Under the pieces are notes generated by a model. It saw only the letters and a program-made list of their open reading frames with translations, was not told the DNA's origin and did no database searches. DNA of 64,000 nucleotides, taken from positions 904,701-968,700 of the forward strand of contig OZ025272.1 of NCBI GenBank assembly GCA_964019165.1. Reading direction: 5' to 3'. Position numbers and translations under genes: made by a program. Positions within the stretch are counted from its first letter, which is position 1. Each line of letters opens with the position of its first letter. This document shows positions 1 through 13,267 of this stretch, in pieces. The DNA comes from Mastigias papua. Lineage: Eukaryota > Cnidaria > Scyphozoa > Rhizostomeae > Mastigiidae.

Positions 1-1433
1 GACATGAATTATTATTTCAGCTTAAAGGGGTGACAGTTACTTTCCAGCTTTGAATACTTTTCCATTCACCTACTCATCCTGTATGTTTTGACCTTAATTA
101 ACCATGCATTGACTTTGATCCAGTTGTTGCATTCCTGGCTGTGTTATTGTTTTGTGAACTGATCGTGGTCAGCTGCTGAATTATTAGAAAAATCACCACA
201 ATATGACTGCATCTAATAGAATGGCTTTTAAAACTAATAAAGAAGCCATATGATACAAAATAACGATGTCCAGACGTAATATTGATACTATAGTTATTGA
301 TGCGATTACAAGATGGTTGCGTGGATACGTCTGGCTCATATTCATTAAGGTTATTTGTGCGTTCTGTAATGAGATATTATAACCTATTTAATGAGTGCCG
401 TCCCGTCAAATTTCCTTCCAATCTATCTTCAATATTCCATATGACTAAGAAGCATTATGGAAAGCAAACGATTGACAATTGGCAATGAGGTATTTCTTTG
501 TTGTGTCTATTTGTTTATTTGAATTCCAGTCAATCTCTGTTCTCTGATATAGTGTATTGCATTACGCTACACTAGACTGAAGTAGAGTTTTACTGTGGTG
601 TATTCTTGCAGTCCTGGTTGGAATCTTATGAAGATTCCTCTTGTGTGCCTAATAGCTAGCAACGACTGATTAAATAACGAGTGGAGAGAATTTTAATGCT
701 AGCAGGTTTATCCAGAACCTTCCCTACTGTTAGAATGTATTACATCACATATTGTTGTTATCCTGTTGCTCTTTTCTCACACGTTACTTCATATTATTCA
801 ACATCATGTGTTGGATGTCGTAGATATGACATCATAGCCAAACATTTCACTGACAATATCGCATGATTTCATTAGCTTTTAAGCTTTGTCGAAGTGTATC
901 GTCTATCACAAAGTGAGTGAAATTTCTTTATCTCACTAACAACCTCTTCTCCACAGATCACCATTTGTACTAACAACTTGTAGCCCATTAAACGTTTTAC
1001 TTCCCTCTTCCTACCCAGAACCCTGAAATGTGTCTTCTCTCAGATGTTTGATCAAAAAACCTGATCTATATCCCTCTCTACTAAGCCTTTCTATTTCTTA
1101 GATCTGTTAGAGGCTTTGCTTTAGGGGCCTCTATTTCCCAACATTACAGAAAAGGTTGCGTAGTTATATGTTCGTAAATTATCTCTCATTATCATAAACA
1201 TTACAGTATGCCCTTCTGGAAAAGGGACGAAATGCTCAGGCCTGAAAATGGTCCAAGTTATTTCTCCTTCTAAGATGTTATTACTTGAATGTTTGGTTTG
1301 AAGTGGAGTACGCGATTATATTGATTGTATATCTCATTTGCTTCAAAACCATGGATAACAAGCAGACAAAGTGGTTGATATGGAATAGTGTCCGAGGCTG
1401 TGAGCTGGACGGCTTGTTCTGATGTTTCTTGAA
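1..1433. other. non-coding stretch, nothing recognised
   Basis: AT-rich sequence with only short open frames of up to about 60 codons. None shows a recognisable domain or convincing splice context. I see no repeat structure here. Confidence 0.6.
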
Positions 1434-1434
1434 A

Positions 1435-1561
1435 GCATCTCCTTTGTGATTACTATGATCTCCCTTGTGATGATTTTGATCTCTTTTGTGAGTATTTTCA
1501 TCTCCCTTGTGGCTATCTTGATCTCTTTTATGATTGCTTTGATCTCTCTTGTTGTCTTTAA
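1435..1561. repeat. 21-bp minisatellite, about six units
   Basis: Units of 21 bp built around 'gatctcccttgtgatgatt' repeat about six times with point differences. On the minus strand they read as an imperfect seven-residue repeat (HKRDQSN, HKGDENT and similar). On the plus strand they read as a hydrophobic repeat. Because the unit length is a multiple of three, open frames arise on both strands by default. I take those frames as by-products of the repeat, not as a gene. Confidence 0.8.
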
Positions 1562-2804
1562 TCATTGTTCAAAAGGGAATCTGCTGGAATTCTTTCATGA
1601 CAAGTATTTATTCATCATACTATGGAGTCAATAAATTTATAACCTGTTCCTAGAAAAGAATTAACATTTGCTCGTAAATAAATCATTTTGGATTTAAAAA
1701 GCTGAGGGTTTTTAAGAAACTCCTTAAGAAGATCAGGATTAATTCTCTAAGGAGTAGAGTTTTATTTTTTGTTGCTCAATTTTGCATGACTTTCAACACT
1801 GCAGAAATCTCTGGACGCTCACCATTACTCCCATCCAAATTCGTAGTCTCTGCCCACATTTGTCGCTTATTGTACTTGTGATAAATGTTCTGTTCAGTTT
1901 TTTAAAAACAAGGCTTTGTTGTTACCTTCATTTACGTATCATTCGAATTAATTAGTTCCATTTCGTATCAAAGGCCATCTTGATTTCATTAGTTCCATAT
2001 CTGCGGGTTCTTTTTTATAAAAACCAAGCTCCTTCCGTATATAAAACATGGAATCCACAGCACTGTTTCAAAGCAACAGAGAACTAAAACGAAAGCAAAT
2101 CGGCAAGAATCTAGCCTTATTAATAAGTTTTTCTCTGATTTAAAGTATATGAACGAAGCGAAGTTTTCTGTCATCAATTAGCTAGTAGTAAACGCACAAT
2201 GTAAATATGAATGATCCTAGAGTAGAGTCATGTGGTACAAATAAAGCGTTACCTGAGCACATAACCACTAAGGTAGACGAACAGGAATACCAATTGAAAA
2301 TGAGAGACAATGAACGATCTTAGCAGAACTAAGACTCCCAGCATTCGAGAAATTCTTACGCTTGTGAGATCTGCACTTTTGGGTAAATGCATTTTATTGA
2401 CGCAAAGATGACGACATTGCTGATTGTATCTGATCCTACAATCACCGCCATAGTTCTTGTAACACCCATGGATTAGTGCAGTTTATTTGGCGATATTGAG
2501 TCTCCGGTCAAATGACCCCTCCCCCCCCCCTAAAACAATGTTGAGATAAGACTTAGTTGCTTGAGTGCTCTTTGAGAGCAAATCAGCTTGGTTGCAGCGA
2601 GTAAGACCTATTTTGCTCAACATTATCCCAAGGGGAATGACGGAGTTTGCTCTTTCTATCAAGAAGTATTGCGATTGTTTCAAAGCTTGACTGGCATTGT
2701 AGGTGTCCTTGCCACACTAATGACGAACACCACACGCTAGCAGCAAACGAAGCCGTCGCCTTGGTCGTTGTTATGAGCATCAGAACTGGCGGTGTTAGGC
2801 ACTG
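1562..2804. other. non-coding stretch, nothing recognised
   Basis: No coding exon or mobile element is recognised. A run of about twelve C lies near 2520-2530. Confidence 0.55.
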
Positions 2805-2934
2805 CGTCGTAGCGTAGCAGCGTCATAGCGTCGTAGTGTAGCAGCGTCGTAGCGTAGCAGCGTTGTAGCGTAGCAGCGTTGTAGCGTAGCAGCGTTGTAG
2901 CGTTGCAGTGTCGTAGCGTAGCAGCGTCGTTGCG
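2805..2934. repeat. 16-bp minisatellite with 8-bp sub-units
   Basis: The unit cgttgtagcgtagcag is repeated about seven times, with one extra half unit near 2829. Each 16-mer is two related 8-mers (cgtagcag and cgttgtag), so the array probably grew from an 8-bp ancestor. The array is visibly richer in CpG than its surroundings. The minus-strand frames rich in ATL, RRYDA and LLRY are read-through of the repeat. Confidence 0.85.
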
Positions 2935-5900
2935 GCTTTACCATAATCACAAGCACTGGTAATTTCAATGTCGATCGCCAGTGGATTGCAATGCACTTGG
3001 GCATTCGAGTTAAGCTTAAATATCTTCAAAAGGACAGAATTTGTGTCTTTCACGTTATTCACCTCTGTTCTCAATACTAACTTCTTACTTTTTGATTTCC
3101 ACAGCCAGCAGTGACCGAGGCTAAGAAATAATTAGTTAATTTACAAATCAATAACAGGCGCCACCCACCATAGTGTACAATACTATGCTCTATAGAGTAA
3201 ATTTCAAATGCCAATATCACATACCAGCAGTGACTACTGGTGCTTCGTGGCTTGCACCAAGCAACATGGTTTTACATTAGGTTAAATATTTCGTTTGAAA
3301 CTTCATCCAGGAAGAAGTGAATGAAAATTTAAACGCGGTTTCATTATGATCATTGTAAGTAGACGCAGGATGTTACCTCGATGTCGAAACGAGTGAACAG
3401 GGTGAATGCCACATGATTCATATTCTGACGATATTCGTCTGGATGATCTTCCCAGCGGAATCTGAAAAGACGTCAAGAGCTCTCATTAAGGTATTATCAT
3501 TGTGAATTTTAATGTAATACCTAATGCTTAACATAAGAGGGTAAATTTTCAGCATTGCTAAATCAAAACCTCTGGTTTCGGATTTGAGATGGACGCTGTG
3601 AAGTTGTGCTTCGAGGTTCAACACTTATCTTTGACATCACCAAGGATGCTGTGAGTTGAAAATTATTATTTTCTGTTATAAGATGATGTGAATTAATGAT
3701 GATCAGGTCAATTTTGATCCTCGTAAATTTCTTTATCCTCAGTTTTGCTATCATAATGCTAAATATAAGGTCTAATGGCACGTGTTGAAATCAAAATCCT
3801 CTTTGTCATGCAATATTGCATCTCATATGGTAGCATGATGATGCAAGAAGTTGCTTGTAACACTTGCAGAATAAACTGTCTTTGTAACTGATTCATCTCG
3901 TCTTTGTTTTGTCTGCTTCTCAATTTCATTCCTTCGAGCAAACGAAATTGTATGTTGAGTGGAGGTAGTATGTGAACATTGTTTTATTTTAATAGGCAGC
4001 CTTATTTTCTACAGAATCAACATACTTAGTGCATATCTGGAAAATTTTCCTCTTACTTTGACAAGGTATGGCTTATTCATGTACCTTGAATTTAGCATCC
4101 TTTCAATAGCATTCTTGGTAGTTTGATTAGGGAAACTAGCCCGGAAACAGAGGTATACGCCACTTACTGGAATGTCTACCACTAGGTGACTCGAAATGGA
4201 GAGATTGGTCACTGTGCTGTTTCATGTATATTCCTGATAATGGTTACTTTGTCAGCCAAGGACTCTTTTTCCTCTCAATCTACAATCTACTCTGACTAAC
4301 TTCAAAAACTCCTATTATCTGTTTGCTTTATAACTATTTCTTTTGATCCTATGTTGTCACACGGAGCCGCTGAATCTCCTTCAGTTTATTTCACACAGTC
4401 GTTTCTCGAATCTAGAAGAGTTGTTGCAATAGAAACATCAGTGTGAATAGTCTATTGGTACTCTAGTACTTCACTACGGCACGAAAAGCTCCTTAGTATG
4501 CCTTATGAACGTTGCCGCTTAATCGTGCTGTGGAGAAACATCAGTCAGTGCTAAGTACTTTTGCTTGCCTATTTTTCAAAGGTGCGAAGCTTTGTGATAC
4601 AGATTGCGCATGACACAGCTGTTCGAAACGCTCAAATGCTTTCTTAAAACCTATTACTTCTTCCATCCACAGTTACGCTTGGTGTGGTTTTCAGCCTCTT
4701 TACTGCCCATGTAATATATTAGACTTGTTAGGTAGCATCTAGGAAGTTTGTATGGGACAAGATGACGTTACCTATTAATATGTTGTAAACAAAAGCCGGA
4801 AAGTGTCCTAGCATTGTAATTCAATCGTGTACGTGGATGACTAATGTACCACCAAATTTCTATAAACATGTGTGGATAGCATACAGTTTTGAATCACATA
4901 TAGTTCTTCATTTGTCATCTATTTGGAAGATCATTTCTATGTTCTGTTTCTGTCGGAGTCCACTTCTTCTTTAGATCCCACAGTAGCATTTCATTTATTA
5001 TTTCACTTGTTACTATTTACAGGCGAGACTCCCTCATAACATATGCGCAAAATATAGATACAATATACAACGCATATAGCTGATCTTCCCAGGGCTCATC
5101 TTTTGAATCTATGTCCTTAGGTGTGCCTTCAGACATTTCTTGAATACTTGCATAACACCAGAAGCAGGAAGAATCTTTTCAGACTTTCAAACATAAGACA
5201 AATCCCTACCACACTCTTTACTGTTTATGAATTTCTGTCAGTAGTACAATGATAATTCCTTTGATAAGTTTTAAACCCATATCGATTGAAGTTTTATTTA
5301 AATAGTTATAACATAACCTTTAGGCATTAAAGCAGGATCACTGACAAGACGCCTTTAGTATCTAGTGCCTGACCCAGGTTTCCTATAGAACCTTTTATTC
5401 AACTTAGACGATTTAGTTACTAATAGTTTGATTAGATAATGGAAAGAGGAATGGTACTTTAAATATTTTTAAATCGATATGCACTTCTATTATTTTTAAA
5501 GGAGTGTTTTGATGCTGAATTATAGAAAAGTAATATAATACAGATCATGATATATTTCTTACCCATTGCAAGGTAAATCTTTCCATTTTCAAGGCTGCAA
5601 TAGAATGCTAATCTTGTTTGGGAGAGTTTGTTTTGTTGCACAAGGATTTTCTTAAGTGATAGGCGGAGTTTCAATTTATTAGGTTCTGTGATTCTTTTGT
5701 TGTTATAGGGTATTGTCCTACCCCCGATTAGACCTGATTTCTGATATGATAGTACCATGTTGGCATGCCGATTTGCTGTGAGATAAGTTTGCAATATGCC
5801 AAAAGTATACTGCGCGTTCTCATTCACCTCAGTGCAAATGCATACACATATACAAGGGCTAGATCTGGACGTTCTCTTGTACCAGTTCTTGATCACCTTG

Positions 5901-8657
5901 CAGCATTGCGTTCATCACCGTGCGGTTTGATCTTCATTGCCGTGCGGCACGGCCGGGAAAGATATTTGTGTTTAACCGAGTGTCAATTCAATCACGCAGT
6001 TGACTTTCCATGCTTTGTACGAATATGAGATTATGTTACTGATTTCTTTTGTTTTTTGAAATTGCTTCATTCATCGATCATAAAATTTTGTATTAGCAGT
6101 GGTGATCAAAGATAGCTTACAATTGAATCTTACAACTCTGTACAACTACCACACGTTGTATGTACTACCATTTAGTGTTTGGTCGTCATTCCGTCTTATA
6201 TATAGGGTAAATATAGCCAACCATAAGTTGCCTTGGCCATCGTGTCTACTATATTATTACCAGAAATAGCTAATTATGACGTGATCATTTTTCAATGAAA
6301 TCAACCCCGTGGATTTACTATGAATCACTTGGAAGCTTTGATCAAGAGGAGTCATCCCTGTACCTCGTAATGATTCAAGATGCGCCAGCTAGAATGAGGC
6401 GCGGTGGTATCATGCGGGTGTCAAATGCCATTTCAGATTACTTGATGGCCAGATCAATTGCGCGGCGGTCTCTGGCTCGACTTTTGAATGCAGCTTTTTT
6501 CTGCTTCAGTAACTATTTCATGTTGAAATGAGTGAACCAGGTAATTCTGGCGCACAATAACATATATAAACATGTCTCTGTTCAACACAGAACATTACAT
6601 CATTGCTCAACAAACATTCACAGAACATCAACCATTGTAATTTATGATAATGTATGTCAATATTTATAATCGGTACAGCCTTTATTCCCACGTACTCCCA
6701 TTCCGAATTTTACACATGTATCGGTCTTTGCATTGTTACACATGAAAACATTATGTTTTTGATCGTGTAACAACTGCGACAGGATTTATTCATTACTTTG
6801 TAGTCAGCGTATCATTAGAACAATTACTTTTGTCTTCTGTTGAATGCGCAAAGAAAGTGGTTTTAGTTGAGGCTTTAGTTATTAATTTGCCAGTCTTTGA
6901 AGCAAGTTCTCAGTTAGTAACAGCTATTACACTGTATCCAATTTGTGATATCACTATGGAAATGCTCTCGTTGATCTTCTGTTCTCCTGTCTAAGAGCAA
7001 CGAAGTAAGTACACATTGCTTTTAATATTCTGCGTATGTGTTTGCCAGAAATCACACAGTTCTGTGTCACTTTTGCTGCTGAAGAGTAACAATTCCCTAG
7101 ACGGTAGTTTGTTGTAAAGGTGTTAAAAATTGGAGTGAAGTAGAAATCACTTCTCACATCTTCTGTCGCTATTTTTACAGAATGCTTCAATGCACGATGC
7201 TTACTTCTTTCATATCTTCAACTAGGATTTGCTAAAATTCTCTACGATCACCAGTTACTTTGTCCTGTGATTTGTTGTAAGAAGAATAAAGGCAATGAAA
7301 TATTACTGTTCACATTTGTAACCATTTGTTGATTACCCTTGAGAGAAGTCATGTAATGGCAGTTAGCTGTCACATCGTACTCAGAATCCAGCTTTGCCAT
7401 AGCAGAACTGAGTGTTTATCCGTAAAGTCTGTTTACATCAATGTTAGAATGTCCTCGCGGCTTGCTTGATTTTGATGTATGAATCACCGACAGATGTTGC
7501 GTTTTCAGATATTACTACTGCAATGCTAGCCAGGTTGATTAAGTGGATAGTACTCCGTTAGCTTTTCTTAGTCGTAAAGCCAAATTGAATATTGGATGAT
7601 TCAGGAATATTATCTGTAGTCTGAAATGAATTTGGAACTTTCAAAGCATTTAATTGTTACGTTCTAACAGGAGTGGGGTCTGTAGATAAAGGAGTTATAG
7701 GTGATGTCAATCTATGGTTTTGGCGGTTAACAGATATGAACCGAAAATAGTTTAAAGCACCGTAGTCATACGTTGTAATACTTATTCCAGGCCCATACAT
7801 ATCTTTTGATTGTAACATTCAGAGTCTTTATTCAATAAGCAAAGAAATATATGAGGAATTCAGAGCCTGGGCGTAAGTTAATTTCAAGACAATGCTCTTG
7901 GGTTTTTGTATACTCTTGTTCCAGATAAAACTTCTGCTTGCGGTATGCGCATAATACATGTTCCATTCTAACACTTGAACTTACTAAGAACATTCGTAAA
8001 ACCTTGCTTCAAGCAAACAGAGTCTCGCTCTGGAACCGAGGCATAATTCATTATAGTTAGGCTAGCAATTCTTACGAATGTTTGTGTTCTCAAGTGATTT
8101 TGTCTCTAATTAAATCGGATTGAAAAGAACATAGCTTCAGGATCATCACCAGCCTCAAATCGGCGAGCGAATGGTTTAGGATGTGATTAGTAGGCTAGTG
8201 TTTTTGATTATCTTGTGGACAGATTGGGGATTTGCTAAATGAATCGAACCTCCCACCCTCCTGAAAAACGTCCTAGGGACAGTCTAAGATAAAACTAATA
8301 TGTGTTTTATGACTGGAATGATGTCTGTAAAAGAACATAAATAACGAATAGAATTAGTTATATAATAGCACATTTGAATTACAATTGAATTTGTGGTCTT
8401 CCGCCTGGTTCCAGTGCTTTGCATATGTACCCACCACTTTTCAGCAATTTCAAAAATTATTTGTTTCTTTTACATACCTGTTCGTAAGAAGTAATATTTC
8501 TCGCTTCTTTTGTGTTCACCATAAGGAATATGGTTAAGGAGTAGTAAGAGATAACAGGTATTATTAAAAGTCAGAGTAGAACTACAGTATGATAAAGTGA
8601 ACTGATAAAGGATGAAAGTCAGAAGATACCCATTGACAGTAACACTAATTGTAATGA
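2935..8657. other. long non-coding stretch with weak unassigned open frames
   Basis: I recognise no gene. The longest open frame is 145 codons on the minus strand (5459-5896). It has no domain I know and sits in AT-rich sequence where such frames occur by chance. Near 5780-6000 and 6380-6490 the sequence is more GC/CpG-rich, which could mark an exon or promoter, but I cannot name a product. Confidence 0.5.
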
Positions 8658-8709
8658 CTTAAGCTCGATATATTTATATATATAAATATATATATATATA
8701 TCACTTGAG

Positions 8710-8786
<77 letters not shown>
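8658..8786. repeat. (TA)n microsatellite
   Basis: An almost pure TA dinucleotide tract. It is interrupted once near 8700-8712 by cacttgagaac, and a diverged head lies at 8658-8700. The long pure part spans about 8712-8786. Confidence 0.95.
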
Positions 8787-8788
<2 letters not shown>

Positions 8789-11530
8789 GAATTCTGTTTT
8801 AATAGTTTGAATCAGACTTTATTGCCCATCTTAGTGGTATGAAACTATCACTCAATATTCTCAGTTTTTGTTGTAGTGATAAGTTAATTATTTGGAGATT
8901 TAACGTTTGATGTTTGTCCAAAGAAGAACTTGTGTTTTTTATTCAACTGATATTAAGGGTGCTACGTATTCTTGTTTGCAAAAGAGAGCTTCTGGTTCCT
9001 AAGGAAATCTAAGGATTTTTCTACCTTTTACCCTCACCAAGTACAAGTTATCGTGATCCGTAGATTCTGTCCTCGTAGGCACCTCATTGTTTACAACAGT
9101 AAGTACACAGCCCCTTTCTTTGTAATCACTTACAGTACGTAATTGGAGCCAATCAATGCATGGTGACATGATAGAGAGGCGTTTCCAAATTTTTGTTTTA
9201 TTTTCGATAATGAGTCATAATTAGGAAGTCTGCCGCCCTAATAGGAGTTTTGTGCATTCTCATAAGTGGAGTCAGGCCTAATTTGCGAGCAGGCAACAAC
9301 AATGCCTTAGGGGAGGGTCGCCATTTTGATGAATTTTATGATAACTTTGTACTCAAAGAGAAAGCCAGCAGATGACATTCATACTTGGAAGTCTTATGTC
9401 ATAGATATAGCCCCTAAAAATTGTAGTCGATTTTCGCTAAATTATCTATGTAATAGGAAGGTCTGCCGTGTTCTGCCTCAGCCGGAACAGCAAACCGGCC
9501 CCAGTACTAACCGTTCCTATTCAAATGATGTAATGATCGAGTCAGATGTAAGCAAACTCATGAGTATCTATATTGCGGATTCTCTTATCATTTGGTTCTC
9601 CAAAGGGGCATACTTTTTTCGTGTCTCTTTTCACTGTCCGTCACAACTGAAGGATGAGTTTTTAAACAATAGTTCAAGATTTGTTGAAGTAGAGCGCTCT
9701 GACACGGAGAATTATTGCATTTCTGAAGTTGGTATCCAAGGTGATGTAAGGTAAAAGATATGGAGCTCTTCTTTGGCCTTGTATTTTTAAATGTTGTGTA
9801 TTTTCTTATTAGAGAATACCTGGTTCTATTCGACCTTCTAGATCAAAAGCATACGTCACGAATCGAATATCAGATTTGTGCTGTACACTCTTCCAAATTA
9901 TTTAGTTCACAAAGACTCATGTAAAAGTCAAAGGATTCCCAATTCTTCTAATTAAACCTGAAGATGGTAGATTTATTAGCTTAAACATGGTTTCTACAAT
10001 ATTGTTAGGGTTGTTTGTATCACTATGAACAAACCTGGCAATCTCGAAAATTAGGATCGCTCGGCTAAGCGTTTTCGACTTTGTACATGCAAGGGAATAT
10101 TGCACTATTTGCCCAATGCTTACCTCTGTAGGTATTGTCAAAATCGGACAGAACCCCCAATAGGTTGGACCCCTTTCTGGAATGTAGTACTGTTGGCGAT
10201 ACAAGTCATTCCAGTTCTTTCGTCATTGTAGGCCCTAGCTGCAAATTTTCCCCTGCATTCGAAGTTTTACGGAAAGTGCTCTAATTTCTGGGACAGAGCC
10301 TTGCTCTACACAAGCGATTCTGAACACCGCGATCAGATTAGGATCACCAGAATCGTTCGCAGCAGTCGAAACGATCATGACGGTATGATGAAAACGAAGT
10401 TTTGATGCATTGGCCTTGAAAAGTGCTTGTTTGAAGTGTGTAGATTATTGTCAAGTTACTGCTGATATGATTTCAATTTGAAACTAGGTTAGCACCAATT
10501 GTATGTCAATTTGACCTAGGCATCAATCTGCTCACTGTGACGTCACATGGACGGCAGTTTTAGTGGTCTCAATGATTGCGGCTTTCCCAAAGCCAACGGC
10601 GAAAGACGGTTTTAATGATATAGTTGGCAAATAATCGATGTCGCAAGAATCTGCTTAGTCCTCCTGATAAGTGTGGGATTAACCTTTTGGCCAAACCTTT
10701 TCAGTGGTTTCAACGGGGGTAAAATACTTCAGGTAAAATCCTTCCTTTTACACCTAAGGATATGATAAATCTATTTGTACAAACCTTAAGTCAGAAAGTC
10801 TTCAAGAAGCCTCCTCAATACTTTTTAGATTCTCAGATGGCCATGAACAAGTTTCCTGCCTCCTCATAAATCCATTCTAAGTGCCTCTAGGATTTTCAGA
10901 TCCCAAAAGGGCCCCGTAGAAATCGTAAATGGACAGGTCTTTTGGTGTTATTGTACTAAACCGACATTCCCATTCAATAATAAAAATACGTATACGTTGT
11001 TTCGTCTACTCTTGAGTCCCAAATAAATTTACCTCCCCGCTTTTTAATTTTTAAAAAAATCCGCACAGGACATCCTTATTTCAGACCCCCTGTTTATTAT
11101 TTTTGACTTTGTGATCCGTTCGAGTATTAAGTAACGAGAGAAAGGAGAAAGGCGTGTTTTTATTTTGTTTACAGTTCAACCAAGTTGTGGAGCCCGTCTA
11201 TATGCTAATACAATTAGAGAAATTTTGCAGCCACCTTGTTCATTCCAAACCTTTCATCCCGTCTATTTGGGACTTAAAAGTAGATTAAGAAAACGTTTTA
11301 AAGCTTGAAATGGCCCCCAAAAACACTCCTCCTCAAGCTATTCTGCTACGCCACTGCGATATTCAAACTCATCGTTCATGGCTTTGCAATTTATCTCTGC
11401 AGTTTTGGCACTACTCTATTGTATATTGTACCCTTTATCAGCTTTGCGTATATAGAAATTTTAGATTTATTTTGTTCATTATAATACCCGATATTTTTTA
11501 GTTTAACAATATCATGGATTTTCAACATGA
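8787..11530. other. non-coding stretch; one unassigned 142-codon frame
   Basis: Apart from the weak frame at 9326-9754, listed separately, I see no coding, RNA or mobile-element signal in this interval. Confidence 0.5.
9326..9754 (+). CDS. unassigned 142-codon open frame (hypothetical)
   Basis: ATG at 9326, stop TAA at 9752-9754. The predicted product has no domain, repeat, signal peptide or membrane segment that I recognise. The middle, about residues 47-70, is rich in Gln, Pro and Ser. The frame is longer than most around it, but the two-strand total of sequence here is large enough for chance frames of this size. No splice-site or promoter context singles it out. It could be a chance frame or part of an exon. 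I list it only because of its length. Confidence 0.12.
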   Translation: MMNFMITLYSKRKPADDIHTWKSYVIDIAPKNCSRFSLNYLCNRKVCRVLPQPEQQTGPSTNRSYSNDVMIESDVSKLMSIYIADSLIIWFSKGAYFFRVSFHCPSQLKDEFLNNSSRFVEVERSDTENYCISEVGIQGDVR

Positions 11531-11533
11531 CCA

Positions 11534-11625
11534 CACACTTTTTGAATATAGTGCACAGGAATATCAAGGCTCTAAATCGCTGAAATTCAAGAAAAAATTA
11601 AGAATATTGTAAGGCTCATGCATAA
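11534..11625. mobile_element. probable partial MITE copy (TACAC family)
   Basis: It starts cacacactttttgaatat and contains the family's internal words, a GGCTC box and aattaagaatatt. These are shared with the better copies at 11745, 15747, 30727 and 55525. I could not find a matching right terminus, so this is a half element or coincidental similarity. Confidence 0.35.
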
Positions 11626-11744
11626 TCAAGGGTTAGATATTCTACTTATTTGAGCTTTCTTTAGCAAACAAAATAAATGTGAGCTTCAGTGAGAGTCATT
11701 ATGCTAATGATGTGAGTCAGGAACTCCTTCAGGAGTGTTTATTA

Positions 11745-11899
11745 CACACGTGTTATTATAATTATAATCTTCACGAGTGTTAATGCTCAAGATCGCTCAA
11801 ATTTAGGAATAATTTATGAATATTCTTAAGTTCATATCTAAAAGACTTGAAGAATATTTAGGCTCAGCGAAAAATTAGGTATTGTAATAAGGCAGTGTG
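11745..11899. mobile_element. 155-bp MITE, TA-flanked (TACAC family)
   Basis: Left end CACACGTGTTATTATAA and right end, read inward on the minus strand, CACACTGCCTTATTACAA are inverted. Both ends are bordered by TA (11743-11744 and 11900-11901). The interior carries aagaatatttaggctcagcg and a TAATTTTTCG word that recurs in the copy ending at 46751. TA borders and short inverted ends suggest a Tc1/mariner-type non-autonomous element. TA is self-complementary and common here, so that class is tentative. No coding capacity. Confidence 0.6.
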
Positions 11900-11901
11900 T
11901 A

Positions 11902-13264
11902 GTGCTTTCCTCTCGGAATTCTAATTTGGTCAATGTACCAAATCACGAAAAATTCTAGTTCAGTTAGCTTCACATACTCTACTTTGAATGGGTGAGTGAT
12001 GAATATGAAATAGTTAAATGACATCTAGGCGAAAGTAACATTGTTCCACCTCTGGTTGGCCTTTTGTCAACTAAGAACGAGGCTAGGAGGACTAGTAACG
12101 AATTGTGTCAGAGGCATATTCCATGCAACTTAGGCCCGAAGATCTTCACTGTACACATAGCATTTCAGACTTAAGAGTGGTAGCACATTTTTACTTTGGA
12201 TCACCTTCGGCGTACAGTTTGCACGGAATGCGCAACATGACATTTTCGTAATTTCTCTTTCCTCAAATATCGTCAAGCAAAATATTGTTGTATTCTCATG
12301 GGAATTTGAAACATTGTAACTTAAATGATGTATCAACAATTTTCATTATATTTATGAGGCATAGAAAGAGGCAGTGAGAAAGAATGCTGCGAAGGCGTAA
12401 GCTGCGTATGTGTAGCTATAGGAACATGAGTTTATGAATTTATGTTACAATTATGTACAAAGAGCCTTTCCGGTGTATCTTACAGAACAACACTCCATCT
12501 TTATGCATTGTCACATTCTGCTTTCGATTCCACATTGAGTGCTTTTCAAAGCTCCTTCGCAGGCCGATTGATCAGTCGATAAATGATTTTTATGATCCGG
12601 GGGCTCAGTTGTAAAAAGTCAATACATTCCTGATTTAACATATGTACTTGACCTTCAAAACCTCACAGCCTTTTAAAGCTTATTGCAATTTTACGTAAGG
12701 TCGTTTTGTAGTGAGTTTTATAACTGCCACAGTTATCTCTAGTGTTTCACAGCAAACTGAATGAAATTCAATCCAGTAAGATTAGACCAAATATTCAATA
12801 AATCAGGAATTTTAAACTTGCAACGAACTTTAACCAGCCGCTAAACATTGACTGGTCCGTAGAATACCCATGTGGCTCCTTACTTGCTATGCTTCTCCCG
12901 TTTTTTAGTTCATAATCAGCCATGTTGTACGGACATTCCAACCTTTTGCATACTCGATCAGTTTTGAGGAGCAGTTGCTACCTAAAATCGAATTAAGCTT
13001 ACATATAAGATACTCAGGCTTGAACTGAGGCTGAAATTCCGTATTTTAGCGAAATGAAGCTCTCAAAAGTTCTTTTTCCTGTCCTTTAAAAGTAGAATTA
13101 TACGTAGCTGATTTTATAGAAGATTGGAATTTCTTGATGAATATTGGAATTTCTGTCAGAGTTCTACATATGAAATGGCAGCTTGACTGTTTTAAGGATA
13201 TTGATGGTACATGAGTAATTTTGTTGAAATAAATGTCAAAGCATCTTTGAAAGTTTTTGCCGTA
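11902..13264. other. non-coding stretch, nothing recognised
   Basis: Only short open frames. No exon, RNA or element recognised. Confidence 0.55.
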
Positions 13265-13267
13265 TTA

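Noticed and set aside
1281..1634. Repetitive HKRD/HKGD protein on the minus strand and a hydrophobic repeat protein on the plus strand
   Set aside because: Both come from the same 21-bp minisatellite; no independent coding evidence.
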